A program made the translations under genes and the position numbers. This document shows, one piece after another, positions 14,236 through 20,442 of a stretch of DNA of 26,484 nucleotides (its first letter is position 1; each line of letters starts with the position of its first letter). Origin of the DNA: DAOTXN01 sp034435435. GTDB lineage: Bacteria; Chloroflexota; Anaerolineae; S140-20. Location of the stretch: NCBI GenBank assembly GCA_034435435.1, contig DAOTXN010000127.1, forward strand, positions 1-26,484, written 5' to 3'. Under the pieces are notes generated by a model that was not told the DNA's origin, ran no database searches, and saw only the letters and a program-made list of their open reading frames with translations.

Positions 14236-15135
14236 TTACGTTAGCGCGTCCAGCTCATCACCCGACAACAACTTTGCCACATCGGCCAATTTTCCGCGCC
14301 ACGGGCCGCTCTGCTCTTGCTTGAGCGTGGTGATGGCAGCAGCCCAGCGCGTTGCCTCCTCCGGCGAGGACGTCAATCGTCTACCCAAGTAAGTGGCGAA
14401 ACAGGTGTCACCGCGCCCGGTGCGCCCTGCCAAAGAGCGCGGCGTAAACGGGGCAGAGTAAATGTCGCCGTCGGCAAACACGGTGACGCCTGAAGACTGC
14501 GTGACGACGACTTCGCGTGGGCCGTATTCCGCCAATCGGCGGGCGGCGGCCGGTAAATCGGTCCGCCCGGTCAACAGTTCTGCCTCGGCGCGGTCTACCT
14601 TGAGAAAAGTGACATGTGACAGCCCTTCTGCCATCTCCGGCCACTGCCGGAAGACGAGATCATCTCCCTCGCGCACCCGCACAAATCCCTGCACGTCCAG
14701 CCCGACCGGCCCGCGCGCGGCCAGCGTCTTGAGTAGCGGCAGGTCTACTTCGCCAGCGATGATAGGGCCGACGTAGTATATGCGCGCCGATAGGTCGGGG
14801 AGGTCCTGCCGGCGAAAGGGCCCGGCAAAACCCAGCGGCTTGCACACGCGGCGCTCCATGTTGGTCGAGTCGTAATAATTGGCAATGCCCGACGTTTCGG
14901 GTGCGGGCGTGGCAAAAACCTGTATTCCCTCGCGATCGAGTTCTTCTAGCCGACCAAAGTCGGCTGGGTGCAAGCGGGTGACGACGGCCACGGAGACGCC
15001 GATACGCCGCAGCGCCACCGCGCCATAGTAGACTGCCCCTCCCGACATAGTCTCGCCCCGGCCATCCACGATCACCTGGTCTTTGGCAAAGTGGCCGATC
15101 ATCAAGATGTCTACCAACTGCGCAGGCGCCATCAT
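14236..15135 (-). CDS. PfkB-family carbohydrate/nucleoside kinase
   Basis: A 299-residue ribokinase-fold kinase. The N-terminal GHFAKDQVIVDG and SGGAVYYGAVALRRIG match the sugar-binding start of the family. The C-terminal signature is TGRGDTCFATYLG (239-251), with D243 as catalytic base; the usual GAGD reads GRGD. The ATP-site 'VTQSSGVTVFADGDIY' precedes it. Substrate cannot be told from sequence. It is the last gene of the minus-strand block. Its ATG at 15135 overlaps the stop of the propeller gene as ATGA, so the two are translationally coupled; a second ATG follows at 15132. Confidence 0.88.
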   Translation of the reverse strand: MMAPAQLVDILMIGHFAKDQVIVDGRGETMSGGAVYYGAVALRRIGVSVAVVTRLHPADFGRLEELDREGIQVFATPAPETSGIANYYDSTNMERRVCKPLGFAGPFRRQDLPDLSARIYYVGPIIAGEVDLPLLKTLAARGPVGLDVQGFVRVREGDDLVFRQWPEMAEGLSHVTFLKVDRAEAELLTGRTDLPAAARRLAEYGPREVVVTQSSGVTVFADGDIYSAPFTPRSLAGRTGRGDTCFATYLGRRLTSSPEEATRWAAAITTLKQEQSGPWRGKLADVAKLLSGDELDALT

Positions 15136-17234
15136 TCATCCTCTACCGGCCCAAAAATCGCTTCGATCTGGTCCAGCCGGTACAGCTCCAGCATCGCTTC
15201 CAACCAGGTCAGACCCTGGGGTTTGTAGAACTGCCACCAATTAACGTCGGCCCATTCGCGCCGCCACCGGTTATTGGCCGCCACGCGCTCCCAGCCGTAA
15301 TCGGCGGCCAGGGCGGTAAAATCCACGTAATAACCCGCTGGCGCGGCTTGTTCCAGCTCGCCGCCCTCCCGCGCCGCCAACCCGCCTTCTTGACGCGCCT
15401 TCAGGTCCCACGGCGCTTGGTGCAGCGGCTCGCCCATGCTGCCGTCTTGCTGCGCCGCGCGAAAATAGACCCGCCAGTACGTGCGAAAGCCAATATCCTC
15501 GCGCACCAACTCGACCAATTGATCTTCACGTTCGTACAGACTTTGGCTCAAATCAAAAGCCCGCCCGGCTTTGTGCCAGTTGCGGGGCGATTGACCCGGC
15601 GGCGGCTCGACCCCGATGGCGCGGAACGAATCGCCAATCGTCGCCAGGTAGTCGATCCCGGTTTCCTGCAGCACGCGCCGACGCAACGCCTCGAACGAGT
15701 CGTTCACCCGGTCGCTGAGGAACTCGCGGTCGTCGCCGCCATTGACGTCAGTCAGGCCGACAATGGTGTACGGCGGACCGCTGGCCGGCAGCGGCAAAAT
15801 CTCTTCGATGAAAAGAGTAGCGGTCTCTAGCGGCGTGGTCTGACGCTGTTGAGCGACGATTTGAGGGTCTACCGACAGTACATCCCAATTGGGTGTGTGC
15901 GCAGCTACATCGCTGCTAAAGATCTCTTGCCCAGCGCCCCAACCCGTGACCGTGTCGGCGATCAAAAATGACTGTCCGGCGCGGCGATACTCGAAAATCA
16001 GGCTGCTCCCGTCGGGCGACCAGGCCGGCTTGGCGCCAGGGTTAAAGAGTTGCGTTTGAGCCTCGTCCAGGAATTTGCTATCCCAGTCAAAAGTAGTGAT
16101 ATAAATCATCTCGCTTCCAAAACGCCCCACGCTAAAAGCCAGGCGACCTCCATCCAGCGACCAACTGGGCGCGTCTTCGTCGCGGTCGGGAGTCTGGGTC
16201 AGGTTGATCACAGCCGACTCGCTGCCAGCGTCGAGTGGATAGAGCAAAATATCTTTACTGCCGTCGCGGTCGGAGACGAAAGCGATGTGCCGGCCGTCGG
16301 GTGACCAGGCCGGGGCGAAATCGGCGGCGGCGTTAGTTGTGAGCTGTGTGACCTGGCTGCCATCGGCAGACATGATGTAAATGTCCAAATTGCCGCTGCG
16401 ATACGATTCAAAGGCGATAAAAGCCCCGTCCGGCGACCAACTGGGGTGGGCGTCGTAGTGCGGATGGCGTGTCAGGCGGATAAGAAGCCCGCTAACCAGG
16501 TCCAGGCGATAAATGTCCCAGTTGTTCCCTCGATGCGAGACAAGGGCCAGCGTCTCGCCGTCAGGCGCCCAAACCGGTTCACGGTCCTCAGCCGGGTGAT
16601 AGGTTAGGCGTAGTAACTGGGCGTCGCCCAGCTTGCGGACGTAGACGTCGGTGTTGCCGTTGCGCCGCAGCGCAAAGGCGACCGCTCCACCGCCGCCAAA
16701 GAGGGGGGGGATGTCCGGTGCTTGAGTCGCGTTAGGCAGCGCGGTAACGCGAACTGTCGGGGTGATCTGGACGGCCAGCGCAGGCGTTGCCGTCACAACG
16801 AGGGGCGCCGACGCCCTTTTTACCGGTCGGAGCGTCCGGGTTCCCAACAAGCCGAGCGCGACCAGGCTCAAAAGGGCCGTCAACAGCGCCAGCACTTGCC
16901 CGCGCGGGCTGAGCGTGCGCGGAGGCAGCACCCGCGTGCGCCACCACGCGGCGAATCTGGCCCGCCACTCGCGCAGCTTGAGACCCAGACGATAGGCTTC
17001 AAAAGCCAGGCGGCGCCCACCGCGCCGAATCCGCGCAGGGATACCGATAATGAACCGGATAATAGCTTTGAACCCGCGCCACAATCGCCCCGGCAGTCGG
17101 AGCAGGCCGATCAGCCCACGCCACAACCACAACGGCAGGCGAAAGAGCAGGCGCAGCAATCGCCAGGCCGAGCTCAAGAGCCAGCGTAGCCTGCGACCGA
17201 TGGCGATCAGGGTGTGCTTGATTCGCATACGCAT
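15132..17234 (-). CDS. Membrane-anchored TolB-like propeller with M15-like tail
   Basis: A 700-residue protein from ATG 17234. Residues 1-105 are very basic and Trp/Leu-rich; a membrane segment (VLALLTALLSLVALGLLG) spans ~114-131, so the rest should be extracytoplasmic. Six PD40/TolB-type propeller strands follow (~180-430) with repeats such as PSWSPDGAFIAFES and PAWSPDGRHIAFVS. The tail (~530-680) has HKAGRAFD (554-561), which fits HxxGxAxD of M15/VanY-type D-Ala peptidases. The second zinc His region seems altered (DVNWWQFY instead of a WHWE-like motif), so catalysis is doubtful. The upstream TTG at 17264 overlaps the -35 box and is rejected as start. A role in reading or binding cell-wall or secreted polymers is a guess. 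Confidence 0.8.
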   Translation of the reverse strand: MRMRIKHTLIAIGRRLRWLLSSAWRLLRLLFRLPLWLWRGLIGLLRLPGRLWRGFKAIIRFIIGIPARIRRGGRRLAFEAYRLGLKLREWRARFAAWWRTRVLPPRTLSPRGQVLALLTALLSLVALGLLGTRTLRPVKRASAPLVVTATPALAVQITPTVRVTALPNATQAPDIPPLFGGGGAVAFALRRNGNTDVYVRKLGDAQLLRLTYHPAEDREPVWAPDGETLALVSHRGNNWDIYRLDLVSGLLIRLTRHPHYDAHPSWSPDGAFIAFESYRSGNLDIYIMSADGSQVTQLTTNAAADFAPAWSPDGRHIAFVSDRDGSKDILLYPLDAGSESAVINLTQTPDRDEDAPSWSLDGGRLAFSVGRFGSEMIYITTFDWDSKFLDEAQTQLFNPGAKPAWSPDGSSLIFEYRRAGQSFLIADTVTGWGAGQEIFSSDVAAHTPNWDVLSVDPQIVAQQRQTTPLETATLFIEEILPLPASGPPYTIVGLTDVNGGDDREFLSDRVNDSFEALRRRVLQETGIDYLATIGDSFRAIGVEPPPGQSPRNWHKAGRAFDLSQSLYEREDQLVELVREDIGFRTYWRVYFRAAQQDGSMGEPLHQAPWDLKARQEGGLAAREGGELEQAAPAGYYVDFTALAADYGWERVAANNRWRREWADVNWWQFYKPQGLTWLEAMLELYRLDQIEAIFGPVEDE

Positions 17235-17241
17235 CGGGGTG

Positions 17242-17269
17242 AGTATAGCGCGGTTCGGGGGCAAGTCAA
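17242..17269 (-). promoter_or_regulatory. Internal promoter of propeller-kinase genes, leaderless
   Basis: On the minus strand TTGACT (17269-17264) and TATACT (17247-17242) are 16 bp apart. The start ATG (17234-17232) begins seven bases after the -10 box, so transcription should start at the start codon. The promoter occupies the 36-bp gap after the DUF4956 gene, with the -35 box immediately after its stop codon. Confidence 0.72.
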
Positions 17270-17270
17270 G

Positions 17271-18128
17271 TTACTGTTTGGAGGGTTTTTCGGTTTGCCA
17301 GCGCACCGAGGCGACCGATGGGTCAGCAATTTCAGAGGTCAGCGCCGAGCGGCTGTCGTCGAGACCGATTTGCACGGTGTAAACCAGCGTATAAACGCTC
17401 AGGCCGTCGATTTTCCGACGGCGGGCGCGCCGAAGACGCCGCAACCTGGCTTTGATACCCTGCCGGGCAAAGATTTGCTCAATGCGGGCCAGCGTTTCGT
17501 CGGGTTGGGTGGTTTGAACGCGCAACGTGACCGGACGGGTGACGATGATGAGCAACTGGGTGCGAGAACTCAAAAAATCTAACCCGTGCACAAACACAAA
17601 CACCACCGCCGCCGCGCTGATGGCTAAAGCATAAAGCCCCACACCGGTGGCCATGCCGATACCCAGAGCGATGATGAGCATGCTGGCGTCGCGCGGGTTG
17701 CGCAGCCCGTAGCGGTAACGCACGACGCTGGCCGCGCCCAACAACCCAAAGGCGCGCACCAATTGGTTGCCCACGATCAGCATCATGAGCGCCCCGGCCA
17801 CACTGAGGAGGATGTGAGCGTGGAACAGGTTGTGTTCAAAGACGGTCAACCGCCGCCGATAGGCGATCAGCCCGCCTAGTAAAGCTGCTAACAGCAGCGC
17901 CGGCGCTACTTCAGCCAGGGTATCCCAAAAGCCTTCAAAGCGGAATAGGGGAACGCCATCAAATGAACTAGGCGTCGAGGGTTGTGTCTCAAAGAGCTCG
18001 GGAGTAGGGGGCGATTGAAGAGGGTGAGCCTGGGTCTGGGTCGTGGGTGACCCATTGAACAAGAGGATGGTCCCTGCCAGGCAGGCGAGCAACAACCACA
18101 ACCGTCTATCGGTTAACCAGCTATTCAT
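17271..18128 (-). CDS. DUF4956 family membrane protein
   Basis: A 285-residue protein. An N-terminal hydrophobic stretch (10-26, LWLLLACLAGTILLFNG) is followed by a Pro/Thr-rich extracytoplasmic segment and then four or five membrane helices. The DUF4956 hallmark is 'LVRAFGLLGAASVVRYR' plus 'NPRDASMLIIALGIGMATG' (~120-160). The last ~90 residues form a soluble, basic, cytoplasmic domain (IEQIFARQGIKARLRRLRRA). Function is unknown; relatives often lie near polyphosphate-polymerase (VTC-like) genes, none of which is seen here. It overlaps the upstream Cys-rich gene by eight bases, so the two are probably a unit. Confidence 0.8.
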   Translation of the reverse strand: MNSWLTDRRLWLLLACLAGTILLFNGSPTTQTQAHPLQSPPTPELFETQPSTPSSFDGVPLFRFEGFWDTLAEVAPALLLAALLGGLIAYRRRLTVFEHNLFHAHILLSVAGALMMLIVGNQLVRAFGLLGAASVVRYRYGLRNPRDASMLIIALGIGMATGVGLYALAISAAAVVFVFVHGLDFLSSRTQLLIIVTRPVTLRVQTTQPDETLARIEQIFARQGIKARLRRLRRARRRKIDGLSVYTLVYTVQIGLDDSRSALTSEIADPSVASVRWQTEKPSKQ

Positions 18129-18468
18129 CAGGTCTTGGGTTGAGAATAATGTCGGCGCCAGGCGTCGCAGCTCGACATTGGGGACAGCCGAGATGAGGAT
18201 CAGCCAGCTCGATCAGATGCTTGCTGCACACGGCATACACTTTGATCCGGCGTGAGAAGAAAAAACGCCGCGCGACCTGGCCTTCCAGCGCCAGATGGGG
18301 TGAAGCGTTGGCCCTGAGGATACCCGGCACCGGACAGGTCGCGCACAGCGACGGCTGCCAGGGTTCGCTATCGGGGTTGCGTCCGATGAGCCGGCACTCT
18401 TGGGTCGAGCGCCCGCGGTGATAATCTTGGTAATAAAAGCGACATTCGTCTCCGGCAGGTGTGACCAT
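18121..18468 (-). CDS. Cys-rich small protein, probable zinc-ribbon
   Basis: A 115-residue protein of unknown function. Seven Cys residues include a CATC pair (~42-45), a CSKH (~81-84) and a CPQC pair (~94-97), with two more near the N-terminus (DEC, QEC). The pattern suggests one or two zinc knuckles. The protein looks soluble. It lies 49 bp downstream of efp on the same strand and overlaps the DUF4956 gene by eight bases, which supports a shared role with that membrane protein. No strong ribosome site precedes the ATG. Confidence 0.7.
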   Translation of the reverse strand: MVTPAGDECRFYYQDYHRGRSTQECRLIGRNPDSEPWQPSLCATCPVPGILRANASPHLALEGQVARRFFFSRRIKVYAVCSKHLIELADPHLGCPQCRAATPGADIILNPRPDE

Positions 18469-18485
18469 TTTGAAATTGAACGGAC

Positions 18486-18510
18486 CTGGCGGGTTTCAAA
18501 AAACCGCCAA
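18486..18510 (-). repeat. Hairpin between efp and the Cys-rich gene
   Basis: TGGCGGGTTT (18487-18496) pairs with AAACCGCCA (18501-18509) with one bulged base. It lies just after the efp stop on the minus strand. No clean T-run follows outside the stem, so it may attenuate rather than fully end efp transcription. Confidence 0.45.
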
Positions 18511-18517
18511 GTCGCAA

Positions 18518-19075
18518 CTAGACGCGGGTAAGATATGCGCCAGTGCGAGTGTCCACTCGGATGATGTCGCCCACTTGGACAAAGAGCGGTACCGTCACTT
18601 TGAGCCCGGTTTCCAGCGTGACTTGCTTGGTCGCGCCGGTGGCTGTATCTCCCGCTACCGCCAGTTCAGCCTCAACCACTTCCATCTCGACTGTGACCGG
18701 CAGGTTCACGTCAATGGGTTCCCCTTCGTAAAAATGGATCTCGATCTCTTGGTTGTCCTTGAGATAGAGCGCAATGTCTTTCATCACCGCGGCCGCAATG
18801 GCTATCTGGTCGAAAGTCTGCACATCCATAAAATGGAAAAAGTCACCGTCGTTATAAAGATACTGCATCCTGTTCTTGTCGATGCGGATGTCTTGAACCC
18901 GGTCGCCTGAGATAAAGTTTTGCTGCAGGGTGGCCCCGCTGCGCAGGTTGCGTAGAGTGGTGCGGATCACGGCGTTGCCCCGCCCTGGCTTGTGGTGCTG
19001 GTACTCCAACACCTTATAGATCTCGCCATCCATCGTAAAAGTGACACCCTTGCGTAGGTCGTTGACGTCTATCAC
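18518..19075 (-). CDS. efp: Translation elongation factor P
   Basis: A 185-residue protein that helps ribosomes through polyproline stretches by entering near the E site. All three domains are present: N-terminal KOW-like (VNDLRKGVTFTMDGEIYKVL), OB domain (QYLYNDGDFFHFMD) and C-terminal OB domain ending 'VPLFVQVGDIIRVDTRTGAYLTRV'. The tip of the acceptor loop reads HHKPGRGNA, so Arg32 replaces the modified Lys34 of E. coli; Thermus and Pseudomonas also have Arg here. The GTG start at 19075 is supported by an AAGGAG site at 19088-19083 on the minus strand. Its promoter is a perfect consensus. Confidence 0.97.
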   Translation of the reverse strand: MIDVNDLRKGVTFTMDGEIYKVLEYQHHKPGRGNAVIRTTLRNLRSGATLQQNFISGDRVQDIRIDKNRMQYLYNDGDFFHFMDVQTFDQIAIAAAVMKDIALYLKDNQEIEIHFYEGEPIDVNLPVTVEMEVVEAELAVAGDTATGATKQVTLETGLKVTVPLFVQVGDIIRVDTRTGAYLTRV

Positions 19076-19111
19076 GGCTATACTCCTTCAAAAACGTTTC
19101 TCAACGCGCCC

Positions 19112-19140
19112 ATTATAATCGGCAACCGGAGCTATGTCAA
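19112..19140 (-). promoter_or_regulatory. Consensus promoter of efp
   Basis: On the minus strand TTGACA (19140-19135) and TATAAT (19117-19112) are separated by exactly 17 bp, a perfect sigma-70-type match. The efp start is ~37 bp downstream, leaving room for a short leader with an AAGGAG site. This is the strongest promoter in the window, fitting a highly expressed translation factor. Confidence 0.9.
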
Positions 19141-19212
19141 AGGACAACGGACTTGATCCCCATGTTCAATTCCACACGCCGCCGGACGCGGGTCGAACGG
19201 ACGCTGTGCGGC

Positions 19213-19241
19213 TTGCCGTTTCGCTCCGGTTCCAGTATAAT
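19213..19241 (+). promoter_or_regulatory. Distal promoter of the deacetylase-type gene
   Basis: TTGCCG (19213-19218) and TATAAT (19236-19241) are 17 bp apart. It lies upstream of a second promoter for the same gene, in the divergent region shared with efp. Confidence 0.5.
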
Positions 19242-19259
19242 TTTAACAGTTCAAGTCGC

Positions 19260-19288
19260 TTGTGGTGCAAGACAACAACGGCTATAAT
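19260..19288 (+). promoter_or_regulatory. Proximal promoter of the deacetylase-type gene, leaderless
   Basis: TTGTGG (19260-19265) and TATAAT (19283-19288) are 17 bp apart. The ATG at 19297 is only eight bases beyond the -10 box and no ribosome site is present, so this promoter should give a leaderless mRNA. Confidence 0.6.
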
Positions 19289-19296
19289 ATAAAGTG

Positions 19297-20325
19297 ATGA
19301 CAACTGCTTACGTATACCACCCGCTATATTTGGAACACAAGTTCCCCGGCCACCCGGAGCGTCCAGCGCGGCTGCAAAGCGCGATGGAATTGCTTCAAGC
19401 TGAGCAGGTCTTGGCGCGTCTGGCGGCTTTGGAGCCGACGTTCGCTACCGAAGACGAAATTGAGTGGGTCCATTCTCAGGGCCATCGCCAGCGCGTGCAG
19501 CAGGTCGCCGCACGTGGTGGAGGTCACCTGGACCCCGACACCTATGTAAACAGGCGTTCCTATGACATCGCGTTGCTGGCGGCCGGCGGCGTCAATGAAG
19601 CAGTGCGGGCGGTGTTGAGAGGCGACGCGGATAACGGTTTTTGCCTGGTGCGGCCTCCGGGACACCACGCCACGCCCGACCGGAGTATGGGCTTTTGTTT
19701 GTTCAATAACGTCGCCATCGGAGCGCGGGTCGCCCAGAAGGAGTTTGGGCTGGAGCGTGTGATGATCGTGGATTTTGACGTGCATCACGGCAATGGCACG
19801 CAGCAAATCTTTGAGCGCGACGCGTCGGTGCTATACTTTTCGACACATCAATATCCTTATTATCCTGGAACGGGTCACTGGCGCGAGACCGGCCAACGAG
19901 AGGGCCAAGGGACAACGGTCAACGTCCCGCTGCCGGCGGGCGTGGGAGACGCCGGCTTTGAGAAAGTGTTTCGAGAGATACTCTGGCCCGTCGCGCAACG
20001 CTTTCGACCACAGCTTTTGCTCGTCTCGGCCGGCTTTGACGCGCATTGGAACGATCCCCTGGCGTTTATGTTGCTGTCGCTGACAGGTTATGCGCGTTTG
20101 GCCCGCGAGCTGTGCCAGATTGCACAGGCGGTGTGCAACGGGCGCATCGTTTTTGTTTTGGAGGGAGGCTACCATCTCGACGTCCTGGCTCACGGCGTGC
20201 TCAATGCTTTTTATGCGCTGATCGGGGATGAAACGACGAGCGACCCGCTCGGTCCATCGCCAACACCCGAGGAGCCTATTGATGGTCTGGTGGCCGAGTT
20301 GCGCCGGGTGCACCACTTGAATTAA
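19297..20325 (+). CDS. Histone deacetylase/AcuC family zinc deacetylase
   Basis: A 342-residue arginase-fold deacetylase. The active site is intact: PPGHHA (120-125) with the His dyad H123/H124, zinc ligands D161 and H163 in DFDVHHGNGT, D248 in SAGFDAH, and the late Gly-Gly-Tyr of 'VLEGGYHLDVL' for the catalytic tyrosine. Bacterial relatives remove acetyl groups from proteins (AcuC on acetyl-CoA synthetase), from polyamines, or from other acetylamides; the substrate here is not determined. ATG 19297 is chosen because the -10 box lies eight bases upstream; a GTG at 19294 is directly in front of it and cannot be excluded. Confidence 0.93.
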   Translation: MTTAYVYHPLYLEHKFPGHPERPARLQSAMELLQAEQVLARLAALEPTFATEDEIEWVHSQGHRQRVQQVAARGGGHLDPDTYVNRRSYDIALLAAGGVNEAVRAVLRGDADNGFCLVRPPGHHATPDRSMGFCLFNNVAIGARVAQKEFGLERVMIVDFDVHHGNGTQQIFERDASVLYFSTHQYPYYPGTGHWRETGQREGQGTTVNVPLPAGVGDAGFEKVFREILWPVAQRFRPQLLLVSAGFDAHWNDPLAFMLLSLTGYARLARELCQIAQAVCNGRIVFVLEGGYHLDVLAHGVLNAFYALIGDETTSDPLGPSPTPEEPIDGLVAELRRVHHLN

Positions 20326-20442
20326 TCTTAACGGTCGGTTCGTATTTGCTATTTCCGTTTGCGTCGTTGTTCACAGTGCAGTGACCAGCGTGGTGTCAAG
20401 GAAATCTCGTCTCTGGCGCGGGTCCAACAAGAGGAGTTGACC

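Noticed and set aside
14231..14324. Continuation of the MerR-type frame to its stop at 14324 as a real protein end.
   Set aside because: The stretch is antisense to the conserved C-terminus of the kinase and shows no MerR similarity.
17235..17264. TTG at 17264 as start of the propeller gene.
   Set aside because: It overlaps the -35 box of a good promoter whose -10 box lies seven bases before the ATG at 17234.
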